A stretch of DNA of 21,902 bases. It comes from a virus. Under the pieces are notes generated by a model, which was given only the letters and a program-made list of their open reading frames with translations, was not told the origin of the DNA and searched no databases. The DNA is taken from the IMG/VR virus record IMGVR_UViG_3300030106_006793, positions 13,139 through 35,040 of that record. The stretch is one strand, 5' to 3'. Positions 6,542-14,722 of the stretch are shown here, in pieces. The translations under genes and the position numbers were made by a program. Numbering within the stretch: the first letter of the stretch is position 1; each line of letters opens with the position of its first letter.

Positions 6542-6636
6542 TTTGTGTATAACGATAGATAAGTATTAGGAATTGGATCTTCTTATTGGATAATTGAGGA
6601 AAAACTATTTTTTTGTTTCTGTAAAGGAGATCTATT
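6542..6636 (+). promoter_or_regulatory. Leader of virion gene with possible late promoter
   Basis: A 95-base gap before a probable virion gene. It holds TGTGTATA (6544-6551) followed by AC, shared with the gap before the other virion gene at 12618. It also has a tandem ATTGGAT repeat (6572-6578 and 6585-6591, 13-base period), a T-rich run near 6608-6615, and a very strong AAAGGAG ribosome site (6623-6629). No sigma70 consensus pair is seen, which fits use of the phage sigma factor encoded just upstream; that link is inference. Confidence 0.4.
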
Positions 6637-7314
6637 ATGGCAGTTCCTAGTAGTAATTCACATTTAGTGAATACAGCTGGCGGTGCTTTCACCGCACCAA
6701 CCGAAGGTGGTACTATTCTTGGTAATACCACAACCAGTACTGAGAGGGTTACGAAAGCTTTGGCGTTAAAAGATAATGCCACTGTTTTTAGTGATGGCAC
6801 TAAACCTAAAGTGTTAGCAAATGGTTTAAGTGCAAATCAAAAAGTGCTTTCTGGTGGTACTTTTGCTTATGAAGAGGCCGGAAAATATGTTATTGCTTCT
6901 AGTACTGACACTCTTTCTGGTGTAGCTAATACCAACATTCTTATTACTGGACGTGGAAATACGAATAATTCTATTCACAAGTTCCGTCATTCGTTCGGTG
7001 CTAAGACTGTTACAGCATTGCGTGCTGGTAGATTTAGTTGGACTTCTACCAAGCGTACTGGTGCCGCCATCGGTGCTAGAATTAACTGGTTGCAAGTTGC
7101 TAGTGGTGGTATGGATACCGCGACAGCTCCAGCTGCTCTGAATGAGAATATGTTTGATATTAGTGATGGAGATGCTACTGATGTCGCGGCTGACTCAGCA
7201 GCAGAGCCAACACGAGCAGTTCCGGGTGAATTGGTCATGAAGGTAGACTTTGTCACTCTTGGTGTTTCAAGTGGTGGAGACTTCTTCGACTACAAGGCAA
7301 TTACAGGTATGTAA
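6637..7314 (+). CDS. Probable virion structural protein
   Basis: A 225-residue protein rich in Gly, Ala, Ser and Thr with few Cys and no enzymatic motif, the composition typical of abundant capsid decoration, tail or fibre proteins. Its beta-strand-like repeats of small residues, strong AAAGGAG ribosome site, own leader and own terminator indicate a monocistronic, highly expressed gene. The codons (many GGT, GCT, ACT) look more constrained than in neighbouring genes, also in line with high expression. The C-terminal part around ELVMKVDFVTLG resembles a jelly-roll or Ig-like strand pattern, but I would not name a fold. Candidate identities are head decoration, tail-tube or neck protein. Confidence 0.6.
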   Translation: MAVPSSNSHLVNTAGGAFTAPTEGGTILGNTTTSTERVTKALALKDNATVFSDGTKPKVLANGLSANQKVLSGGTFAYEEAGKYVIASSTDTLSGVANTNILITGRGNTNNSIHKFRHSFGAKTVTALRAGRFSWTSTKRTGAAIGARINWLQVASGGMDTATAPAALNENMFDISDGDATDVAADSAAEPTRAVPGELVMKVDFVTLGVSSGGDFFDYKAITGM

Positions 7315-7326
7315 AATTACCTCAGG

Positions 7327-7353
7327 GGGCGGCTCCATTTGGGGCCGTCCTTT
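7327..7353 (+). terminator. Rho-independent terminator
   Basis: GGGCGGCTCC (7327-7336) pairs with GGGGCCGTCC (7341-7350) around an ATTT loop, a 10-base-pair stem with two G-U pairs, extendable outward by an A-U and G-U pairs. It is followed by TTTGCTTTG. It lies 12 bases after the stop of the virion gene and is the GC-richest patch in the area. Confidence 0.85.
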
Positions 7354-7399
7354 GCTTTGTCTAAAATTTTTGTGAAAACTTTACCAAGGTTATTGATAA

Positions 7400-7419
7400 T
7401 AGTAATATCCCTATTACTA
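7400..7419. promoter_or_regulatory. Palindrome upstream of nrdA, operator candidate
   Basis: TAGTAATA (7400-7407), spacer TCCC, TATTACTA (7412-7419): a perfect 8-base inverted repeat ending 20 bases before the nrdA start. It overlaps or follows a weak promoter-like pair, TTGTGA (7370-7375) and GATAAT (7395-7400, 19-base spacing). It is too AT-rich and lacks a T run, so a repressor-binding site or an mRNA hairpin near the ribosome site is more likely than a terminator. Confidence 0.5.
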
Positions 7420-7439
7420 ATACAATTTGAAGGAAGATA

Positions 7440-9668
7440 ATGCAGATCTCAAAACGCAATGGACAATTGGAGGACTATGATGTTGAAAAGATTCATAAAG
7501 TTGTACAGTGGGCCACAGAGGATCTGAATGGTGTTTCTCTATCAGATATAGAAATGAATGCCAATCTATCTCTGTATGACGGAATACAGACCTCAGAAAT
7601 ACAACAAATTCTAATTAAATCCGCTAATGATTTAATTTCAGAATCAGCCCCTAATTATCAGTATGCCGCCGCCCGACTGCTGAATATGCAGCTAAGAAAA
7701 GATGTGTGGGGTTGTGGAACAAAGCCACCCAATTTCTATGACTTTATAGCGGTTAGAGTTGATAATGGTGTTTATGATCCAGAAATTCTGGAAAAGTGGA
7801 CAACCGAAGACTTAGAAAAGATCGAATCATATATCAATCATTCGAGGGATGATCTATTCACATATGCTGGACTACAGCAATTGATTGACAAGTATCTTGT
7901 TAAGAATAGATCTACAGGAGAAATATTCGAAACTCCGCAGTTTGCCTACATGCTTATTGCTATGTGTTTGTTTAACACGACTGATGAAGTCAAAGAAGCT
8001 TATGATACCTATTCTACATTTAAAATTAATTTGCCTACACCAATTATGGCTGGTGTTAGAACTACAATTAAGCAATTTGCTTCCTGTGTATTAGTTGATG
8101 TAGATGATGACCTTGATGGTATTTTCTCTTCGCTCCATGCTGTTGGTAAGTACACTGCTCGTCGTGCCGGTATCGGTTTGAACATGGGGCGTATCAGACC
8201 TATCAATGCTCCTATTAGAGGCGGTGAGGTTATCCACACAGGCATCATTCCATACCTAAAGAACTTTGAGTCGGCTGTTAAGTCAACGAGTCAGAACGGC
8301 CTCAGAGGAGGCTCAGCAACTGTGTATGTGCCTTTCTGGCATTATGAGATTGAGGATGTGCTTGTTCTAAAGAATAATGCGGGTACTGACGACAATCGTG
8401 TAAGGAAACTTGACTATTCAATTCAGTTTTGTAAACTGTTCTATGAGAGACTGGTTGCCAACGAAGATATTACCCTGTTTAATCCTAATGAATGTAAGGG
8501 TTTGTATGAAGCGTTTGGTGACAACGAAAAGTTTGAAGAACTATATAAGAAATATGAGAATGCTCGTAGTATCAAATTTAAGAAAAAGATTTCTGCTCGT
8601 AAGTTATCTGAAATTTTTGCGAGAGAGAGACTTGAAACTGGTCGTATTTATTCTATGAATCTGGATACAGCAAACGAGCATGGGTCATGGGATATTCCAG
8701 TAAAGATGTCTAATCTCTGCTGTGAAATTGTTCATCCTACAGTGCCTATCAAAGATATCAATGATTCAGAAGGGGAAATCGGGATCTGTATTCTATCCGC
8801 TCTGAATCTTCTTGAACTGAATTCAGATAATGACATCGCAAAGGCTTGTAAAGTTGCTGTAAAAACATTAGAATCAGTTATAGATTACCAAGATTACCCA
8901 GTCTTGGCTGGTGAAAACTTCACTAAAAACAGAAGGTCTCTTGGTATTGGTATTACAAACCTTGCAGGATTCTTCGCAAAGCACAAAGTATTCTACGGTG
9001 ATCCAGAAGCTCTTAATTTAATTCACGAGACAATGGAAAAGATCCAATGGAATCTGATTAATGCATCCTGTGATCTTGCTAAAGAATTAGGGCCGTGTGA
9101 AAAATTTGGAGATACCAAATATGCACAAGGCTTGTTGCCTATTGATTGGTACAAAAAGTCGGTTGACAAATTAGTTAAACCCAAATATACAATGGATTGG
9201 AAAGACCTAAGAAAAAGGATTAAAGAATATGGATTACGCCACTCTACTTTTTCTGCTATCATGCCCTGCGAGTCTTCCTCTGTTATACAGAACAGTACAA
9301 ATGGCATCGAGCCAGTTAGGAATCTTCTCTTATACAAAAAAGCAAAGAACGGAATCTTAAAACAATTGGTGCCGAATTATCATTCTCGTAAGAACTACTA
9401 CACTAAAGCTTGGGAGATGACGGATAATGAGGCTATGCTGAATACTGCTGCCGTAATTCAAAAATTTGTAGATATGAGTATGTCTACCAATCTATATTAC
9501 AATTATGCTCATTATGAAGACGGCAATATTCCGTTAAGTGTTTTAATTAAAGATCAAATATACGGATATAAATACGGTCTAAAAAATTTCTATTATGCTA
9601 ACACTCCAGATGGTGATGGCGATACTGAAAAAGATTTAGGTTGTGAAAGCGGAGCTTGTGCAATATGA
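7440..9668 (+). CDS. nrdA: Ribonucleotide reductase class Ia, large (alpha) subunit
   Basis: Full-length 742-residue catalytic subunit reducing ribonucleoside diphosphates to deoxy forms. An N-terminal ATP-cone (about residues 1-90) suggests allosteric activity control. The active-site set aligned by eye to E. coli NrdA is complete: redox pair C216 and C450, thiyl-radical C427 flanked by N425 and E429 in SNLCCEI, radical-relay Y718-Y719 in FYYANT, and the C-terminal C735/C740 of CESGAC for re-reduction by thioredoxin. It has no intein or intron. AAGGA at 7430-7434 gives the start, and the stop overlaps nrdB (ATGA). It supplies dNTPs for phage replication together with NrdB, and is likely regulated through the palindrome at 7400-7419. 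Confidence 0.97.
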   Translation: MQISKRNGQLEDYDVEKIHKVVQWATEDLNGVSLSDIEMNANLSLYDGIQTSEIQQILIKSANDLISESAPNYQYAAARLLNMQLRKDVWGCGTKPPNFYDFIAVRVDNGVYDPEILEKWTTEDLEKIESYINHSRDDLFTYAGLQQLIDKYLVKNRSTGEIFETPQFAYMLIAMCLFNTTDEVKEAYDTYSTFKINLPTPIMAGVRTTIKQFASCVLVDVDDDLDGIFSSLHAVGKYTARRAGIGLNMGRIRPINAPIRGGEVIHTGIIPYLKNFESAVKSTSQNGLRGGSATVYVPFWHYEIEDVLVLKNNAGTDDNRVRKLDYSIQFCKLFYERLVANEDITLFNPNECKGLYEAFGDNEKFEELYKKYENARSIKFKKKISARKLSEIFARERLETGRIYSMNLDTANEHGSWDIPVKMSNLCCEIVHPTVPIKDINDSEGEIGICILSALNLLELNSDNDIAKACKVAVKTLESVIDYQDYPVLAGENFTKNRRSLGIGITNLAGFFAKHKVFYGDPEALNLIHETMEKIQWNLINASCDLAKELGPCEKFGDTKYAQGLLPIDWYKKSVDKLVKPKYTMDWKDLRKRIKEYGLRHSTFSAIMPCESSSVIQNSTNGIEPVRNLLLYKKAKNGILKQLVPNYHSRKNYYTKAWEMTDNEAMLNTAAVIQKFVDMSMSTNLYYNYAHYEDGNIPLSVLIKDQIYGYKYGLKNFYYANTPDGDGDTEKDLGCESGACAI

Positions 9669-10729
9669 AAACGATCTTCAATACTAAAAACGTAGATGCA
9701 ATGAGTCAACCCTTATTCTTGGGTAAGGACTTAGGGGTACAAAGATTTGATATCATCAAGTATCCAGTATTTACTAATCTTGATAGTAAGATGATGGAGT
9801 TTTTTTGGCGACCACAAGAGGTGGAGCTGAAGAAAGACCGATCTGATTTCAAAGAAATGTCTGATAACGAGAAGTTTATTTTTACTTCTAATCTAAAGTA
9901 TCAGACTATGCTTGATAGTGTTATATGCCGTGGAGTACCTACGCTTCTGGAATATGTTTCTAATACTGAATTGGAAGCGTGTTTAATGACTTGGCAATTC
10001 TTTGAGAAGATTCATAGTCAGAGTTACTCCTATATCATTCAGAATGTTTACGCGGATTCTTCAGAAGTATTTGACGGTATTTATTCTGACAAAGAAATTA
10101 TGAAAAGGGCCGCTAGTGCTATTGAGGATTATAACAATCTTATGGGTATGGCGGACAATAAGACTATAGATTTAAGGAAACAAATCTATATGACTATTGT
10201 TAGTATCAATATTCTTGAAGCAGTAAGATTTTATGTGAGTTTTATATGCTCATTTGCTTTTGCGGAAAACAAGAAGATGGTAGGTAATGCCGATATCATC
10301 AAGCTTATTAAACGAGACGAAGCACTACATCTATCTAATACGCAGGAAATTCTGAGAATCCTTCACAAAGAAGAAAGTGAAGGTTTTGTGAAAGTGGCAG
10401 CACAATGCCAAGATGCTGCTATAGAGATGTTTGACAGAGCTGCCCAAGAAGAAAAAGACTGGGCATCATATCTATTTAAAGATGGATCAATTATTGGTCT
10501 CAACGAAACTGTATTACATCAATATATTGACTGGCTATGTATGTCCCGTCGTAAGTCAATTGGATTACCTTATGAAAAGGTTGGTAAGAATCCTGTTGCT
10601 GGATGGACAGATCCTTGGATGCAAAGTGAGTCTGTTCAGGTCGCACCACAAGAACATGAAATTACCAGCTATAAAATTGGTGCCAGTAAAAATGATTTAG
10701 AAGATATGGATTTTGGAGATCTATTATGA
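9665..10729 (+). CDS. nrdB: Ribonucleotide reductase class Ia, small (beta) subunit
   Basis: 354-residue diiron subunit. Metal ligands are D84, E114, H117, E185, E219 and H222, in the usual settings (LKYQTMLDS, FEKIHSQSY, LEAVRF, RDEALH). The radical-bearing tyrosine is present as Y121, so this is a tyrosyl-radical class Ia protein rather than a Tyr-less class Ic form. The C-terminal tail EDMDFGDLL would dock on NrdA. The frame is open from TTG 9656, but ATG 9665 forms an ATGA overlap with the nrdA stop and is the better start; GGAG at 9651-9654 is the ribosome site. The end overlaps the DUF1501 gene in the same ATGA way. Confidence 0.96.
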   Translation: MKTIFNTKNVDAMSQPLFLGKDLGVQRFDIIKYPVFTNLDSKMMEFFWRPQEVELKKDRSDFKEMSDNEKFIFTSNLKYQTMLDSVICRGVPTLLEYVSNTELEACLMTWQFFEKIHSQSYSYIIQNVYADSSEVFDGIYSDKEIMKRAASAIEDYNNLMGMADNKTIDLRKQIYMTIVSINILEAVRFYVSFICSFAFAENKKMVGNADIIKLIKRDEALHLSNTQEILRILHKEESEGFVKVAAQCQDAAIEMFDRAAQEEKDWASYLFKDGSIIGLNETVLHQYIDWLCMSRRKSIGLPYEKVGKNPVAGWTDPWMQSESVQVAPQEHEITSYKIGASKNDLEDMDFGDLL

Positions 10730-12015
10730 GAACCAGAAGAAATTTTTTAAAGGGTGGGACTGCTTCATTATTTCTACCCATGCATTCATATGCGTCCGAA
10801 GTGGCTGAAGCTTCTGACAAATCTCTTATCATCGTATTCTTAAAGGGTGGACCCAGTACGATTGATATGTTTGATCTGAAACCAGATGCTCCTGCTGAAT
10901 ATCGCGGAGACTTTAATCCAATTTCAACATGTGTACCAGATATACATATCTCAGAGCATCTACCTCTACTGGCACAACAGCAGGATAAATTTTCTATAGT
11001 TAGATCTATGTCACATAGTGACTCTAATCATGGATCAGGCGATCATTATATGCTGACTGGCTACAAGGCGAGTCCATCATTCCAAGCTAAACAAATGCCG
11101 AATAATGAAAATCCGTCTTTTGGCTCGATTATTTCTCACGAAAAGGGTGGCGTTGGATCTGTGCCGCCGTATATCTGCTTACCAAATATGCACAAAAGTG
11201 GTGGGTCCTCTTACTTAGGACCAATGCACGCCCCGTTTATCATCGATGCAGACCCTAATTCTCCATCATTTGCCGTGCCAAACCTTGTGCCACCAGCAAT
11301 TCTATCTGACGATAGAATATCTATCAGGGAAAAATTAAGGCGTCAACTGTCTAGATTTGAAGGAACTCAAGAAGTTTCACCTAAAGTGAATCGTAAAGCA
11401 AATAGTTTTGATACATTTAGAGAGTCAGCTCAGATTTTAATGTTGTCTAAAGAAGCCAAGGAAGCATTTGACATTGAAAAAGAACCAGCTAAAATCAGAG
11501 ATCAATATGGTAGAACTACATTAGGTCAAAGTTGTTTAATGGCCCGTCGCTTAGTAGAGGCCGGAGTTAGATGTGTGACTATCCAGCATACTGATTGGGA
11601 TACGCATGATGAAAATTTCCGACTATTGAAAGATGAGTTACTACCACCACTAGATTCTGCTGTCTCTACTCTGTTTGCAGATTTGGAAGATCGTGGACTA
11701 TCAGATAAAACATTGGTATTAGTCACTGGAGAATTTGGTAGAACTCCAAAAATTGATGGTAATGCTGGGGGACGTGGACATTTTCCAGCAGCTTTTAGTT
11801 TGTTGTTAAGTGGCTGTGGGCTTAATTCAGGTATGTGTGTTGGAGAAACTGATAGAGTTGCAATGTCGTGCGTTGATGGACGTTATACACCAGAAGATTT
11901 AACACAGACTATATTAAAGTCTTTAGATGTCGATACTCACAAAGAATTTTACTCACCTCAAGGTAGACCGTTCATGATGGTGAATGGTGGTAAAATTATT
12001 AAAGAACTTTTTTAG
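10726..12015 (+). CDS. DUF1501 protein with Tat signal (alkaline-phosphatase-superfamily-like)
   Basis: A full-length 429-residue DUF1501 protein. The N-terminus has a clean twin-arginine export motif, T3-R-R-N-F-L-K9, then a short hydrophobic stretch and a likely cleavage near residues 22-25. Family motifs are in order: FLKGGPSTIDMFDLKP (38-53), ADKF-type QDKFSIVRSM (86-95), NHGSGDHYMLTG (101-112), WDTH (291-294), GEFGRTP (335-341) and GRGHFPAA (349-356). DUF1501 proteins are distant relatives of alkaline phosphatases and sulfatases, abundant in Planctomycetes and otherwise uncharacterised. GGAG at 10715-10718 and the ATGA overlap with nrdB tie its synthesis to the RNR operon. It is probably exported to the periplasm or cell surface during infection. 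The reaction is unknown; host-derived origin is likely. Confidence 0.93.
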   Translation: MRTRRNFLKGGTASLFLPMHSYASEVAEASDKSLIIVFLKGGPSTIDMFDLKPDAPAEYRGDFNPISTCVPDIHISEHLPLLAQQQDKFSIVRSMSHSDSNHGSGDHYMLTGYKASPSFQAKQMPNNENPSFGSIISHEKGGVGSVPPYICLPNMHKSGGSSYLGPMHAPFIIDADPNSPSFAVPNLVPPAILSDDRISIREKLRRQLSRFEGTQEVSPKVNRKANSFDTFRESAQILMLSKEAKEAFDIEKEPAKIRDQYGRTTLGQSCLMARRLVEAGVRCVTIQHTDWDTHDENFRLLKDELLPPLDSAVSTLFADLEDRGLSDKTLVLVTGEFGRTPKIDGNAGGRGHFPAAFSLLLSGCGLNSGMCVGETDRVAMSCVDGRYTPEDLTQTILKSLDVDTHKEFYSPQGRPFMMVNGGKIIKELF

Positions 12016-12026
12016 GAAACATTACT

Positions 12027-12614
12027 ATGTCACAACCAGATAACAGGGAAATTCTAGCACGCATGAGGCAATTTAATGAACAGTATCAGAATGTCGAACC
12101 TCCCACGATCCCGCTCAGTGCTTGTATTTCTGGCACGGCACTTGATGAAACGTCTGTAGATCTCGCGGGTCAAATTTTGGGTAGTTATTCCTCTCAAATC
12201 CCTGTAGTCCTACTAAATGACAAGGCTAAAATGCCTACAAAAGCCCATACATCAGATGCTGGGTGGGATTTATATGCAGCGAACTCGACTATAATTTCTG
12301 AGCATCAGCGTAAAACAATAGAAACTGGTATCGCGTTAGAAATCCCAGACGGATATGTTGGTTTAATTTGGCCTCGTTCTGGGTTATCTGTGAAGCAAGG
12401 TATCGATGTATTGGCTGGTGTAGTGGATTCTGGTTATAGGGGTGAAATTAAAGTTTGCCTATATAATACCTCTACTCTACCTGTTGAAATAGAGGCTGGA
12501 GACAGAATTGCCCAAATTTTAATTCAACCAGTCTCACAAATGGAAATGATAGCAGTGGATACTTTATCTGATACCGAGCGTGGAGAGGGTGGATTTGGTT
12601 CTTCTGGAACCTAA
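12027..12614 (+). CDS. dut: dUTP diphosphatase with N-terminal extension
   Basis: Trimeric-type dUTPase, hydrolysing dUTP to dUMP and pyrophosphate. All five motifs are present: I HTSDAGWDLYA (74-84), II PRSGLS (116-121), III GVVDSGYRGEI with catalytic D134 and uracil-gating Y137, IV GDRIAQI (158-164), V RGEGGFGSSG (185-194). The usual enzyme is near 145-150 residues. This one is 195 because of an N-terminal extension of about 55 residues (helical 1-24, then Pro/Ser-rich) with no recognised domain. AGGA at 12014-12017 supports ATG 12027, so the extension appears to be translated. It works with RNR to feed dTTP synthesis and keep uracil out of phage DNA. Confidence 0.95.
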   Translation: MSQPDNREILARMRQFNEQYQNVEPPTIPLSACISGTALDETSVDLAGQILGSYSSQIPVVLLNDKAKMPTKAHTSDAGWDLYAANSTIISEHQRKTIETGIALEIPDGYVGLIWPRSGLSVKQGIDVLAGVVDSGYRGEIKVCLYNTSTLPVEIEAGDRIAQILIQPVSQMEMIAVDTLSDTERGEGGFGSSGT

Positions 12615-12658
12615 ATGTGTGTATAGCATATTAAACTAATAATATGTAAGGAATAGAC
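12615..12658 (+). promoter_or_regulatory. Gap with possible late promoter before structural gene
   Basis: This 44-base gap separates dut from a structural gene. It contains TGTGTATA (12618-12625) followed by GC, as in the leader of the other virion gene (6544). It also has a small inverted repeat CATATT (12627-12632) / AATATG (12641-12646), and the ribosome site AAGGA (12648-12652). A phage-sigma promoter is plausible but unproven. Confidence 0.35.
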
Positions 12659-14041
12659 ATGAGTTTTACTGATCCAAATGCTAGAATATTCTATGCTTGC
12701 CAAGCTGTATTGGTTGTTGAGAGAAATACAGCTGAGGTCACCGCTCCTAATCATGCCGATTCTAAGTGGTTATCTGGTGTTCAATCTATAGGTGTGAGCA
12801 GGGTTACCCCTTCTGAAAGTCTTCCCGATATTGGCAGATTTCAGCAGCAGTTCAATTACTATGGACAGCAGGAAATTGAGATCACTATTGAGCGTGTGAT
12901 CGATCAAGATGCTGACTTGTTCTATCATGTAAACCCCAGTAATTACACTGATGACGAGTTCCCATATAAAAAGTCTCATCTTTTGTATGAGGACAATCTC
13001 AATGTTAGTGGGTTTGTGGATACAGCTAACCCCACAGCTACAAAATCCTTAAAAAATTATGACATTAGTCTGATATATACTTCCGACAAATTCTCAAGAG
13101 TGGGTAGTGACAGATATAATTCCTCTGGGGGTGGTGATGCTGACAGGAATGCACTGCTGCTCAATGTGTATAGAAATTGCCTACTTATAAATGTCGCTTA
13201 CAATATTTCCATTGATGGTTCTATCACCGAAACTCTGACCCTTATCACAAGATATAGTGAGAAGATTACAAGTCTAGATTTACAAGACTTTAGCAATGCT
13301 CAATTACCAGCAGCCGACAGAAGTGGAGGACTTCCTTCGGCGGAATCTGGCAATACTGTTAAGTGGCATGATTTTAAATTTAGAGAACCTGGACTAAGTA
13401 GGTATAGTGGTTCTAATCTAAGGAGACAAAACTCAGACTCTACATATATTTCCATCTTGCCAGATGAAGTAGAGTTAATGTTTGATTTGTCTAATAAGTT
13501 GGACGGTATAAAAATTACAGGACTCCAGAGTATTCAAATAAATCTTGGCATAAATTATACAGATTTTACTGATGTGGGTAGATGGCCCGGATCACACACC
13601 GCTGGCACAGGTTTTAAAGGTCAAAAGATTCAAAATCTATGGAGGGTTGTAGACCTGCCGGTCGATGTGGCGGTGACTTTTGAGGGTATTGCTCGGCAGG
13701 ATTTCCCGCAACAGATAAACAATGATGGTACATTTTTTACTCCGGCTACTAACTTTAATACCGCATTGGGCAAACCCGCACCGACCACCAATGCTGGCGG
13801 AGATGTGACCGAATGGAACAAGACAGATAGACCCATTCTAATTACCGCACTCAAGCAGAATGGTTCATATTTTATATGGGATCTTGGTGAGCATAATTAT
13901 GTGACCGTCATCAACACTGATGGTGGCAATACTGAAGGTCAAAACTTAACAACATCAATATCATACGAAAACAACTTTAGTGAGGCGGTATTCGTCAAGC
14001 ATACATCTGTCCAGAACTTGGTTTACGATGGTCCTTATTAG
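12659..14041 (+). CDS. Virion structural protein, tail-tube-like
   Basis: A 460-residue protein without enzymatic motifs, rich in Asn, Ser, Thr, Asp and beta-forming residues. Its N-terminal part (about residues 38-90: SGVQSIGVSRVTPSES, then QEIEITIERV and DLFYHV) has the layout I associate with phage tail-tube-like proteins: a first hairpin around a ligand-free VQSIG turn, then an EITIERV strand. The middle repeats the same strand logic (INVAYNISIDGSITETLTL at about 176-194), and the C-terminal half is looped. The assignment is by pattern and is not certain; a baseplate or fibre component is the alternative. It has its own leader with a possible late promoter. A short 8-base gap separates it from phoH. 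Confidence 0.6.
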   Translation: MSFTDPNARIFYACQAVLVVERNTAEVTAPNHADSKWLSGVQSIGVSRVTPSESLPDIGRFQQQFNYYGQQEIEITIERVIDQDADLFYHVNPSNYTDDEFPYKKSHLLYEDNLNVSGFVDTANPTATKSLKNYDISLIYTSDKFSRVGSDRYNSSGGGDADRNALLLNVYRNCLLINVAYNISIDGSITETLTLITRYSEKITSLDLQDFSNAQLPAADRSGGLPSAESGNTVKWHDFKFREPGLSRYSGSNLRRQNSDSTYISILPDEVELMFDLSNKLDGIKITGLQSIQINLGINYTDFTDVGRWPGSHTAGTGFKGQKIQNLWRVVDLPVDVAVTFEGIARQDFPQQINNDGTFFTPATNFNTALGKPAPTTNAGGDVTEWNKTDRPILITALKQNGSYFIWDLGEHNYVTVINTDGGNTEGQNLTTSISYENNFSEAVFVKHTSVQNLVYDGPY

Positions 14042-14049
14042 GAGGTAAA

Positions 14050-14721
14050 ATGTCCAAGAGGCGAACAGCTAAGAAAAATACTCAACCCAAACCATTACGA
14101 AAAAAATTAACCCCAAAAACAGAAAATCAGCGGGATTATATATTGCAAATGGCTGAATCTGATATCACTATTTGCACTGGACCAGCAGGAACTGGTAAGA
14201 CGGCAGTGGCTGTGGCATTGGCCTGTGAATACATACTTGACAAAAAAATAGAAAAGATTATAATCACACGACCAGTAGTAGAAGTGGGAACCAGAGGTCT
14301 CGGTTATTTGCCGGGATCTTTAAATGAAAAAATGCAACCTTGGGTTGTACCATTGTTAGAAGAAATGAATGCATATTTATCAAGAGAAACTGTGAATTCA
14401 ATGCGTGCATCTAACACTATAGAAATCGCCCCTTTAGAATATATGCGTGGTAGAAGTTTTCATGATAGCTTTATGATCTTGGACGAGGCACAGAATTGTA
14501 CCTTTGAACAGATTAAAATGTTTTTAACCAGAATTGGTTATAACTCTAAAGCGGTAATTAATGGTGATATTGATCAGAGCGATCTGATTCAAAATCATAG
14601 TGCGTTGGGGGAATGTGTAGACAGGCTGGAAGGTGTGAAAGGTTTATCAGTATGCGAGCTGACCGAAGAAGATATCCTGAGAAATGGAATTATCCGTAGA
14701 ATTCTTTCAAGGTTAAAATAA
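14050..14721 (+). CDS. phoH: PhoH-like NTPase
   Basis: 223-residue P-loop protein. Walker A is G44-PAGTGK-T51, Walker B is FMILDEAQN with D145-E146, and VINGDIDQSDL at 169-179 is the sensor region typical of PhoH. The C-terminal EEDILRNGIIRRIL matches the family's end. The N-terminal 20 residues are basic and Lys/Arg-rich. PhoH proteins are common in marine phages; the family is thought to act in RNA metabolism as an ATPase/helicase, and its link to phosphate starvation in phages is not established. Missing relative to cellular PhoH are KH or PIN domains, so this is the stand-alone core. GGAGG at 14041-14045 is the strong ribosome site. Confidence 0.93.
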   Translation: MSKRRTAKKNTQPKPLRKKLTPKTENQRDYILQMAESDITICTGPAGTGKTAVAVALACEYILDKKIEKIIITRPVVEVGTRGLGYLPGSLNEKMQPWVVPLLEEMNAYLSRETVNSMRASNTIEIAPLEYMRGRSFHDSFMILDEAQNCTFEQIKMFLTRIGYNSKAVINGDIDQSDLIQNHSALGECVDRLEGVKGLSVCELTEEDILRNGIIRRILSRLK

Positions 14722-14722
14722 A

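Noticed and set aside
7400-7419. NrdR-box identity of the palindrome before nrdA
   Set aside because: The sequence does not fit the ACACWATATGTTGT-like NrdR box, and NrdR boxes normally occur as a spaced pair.
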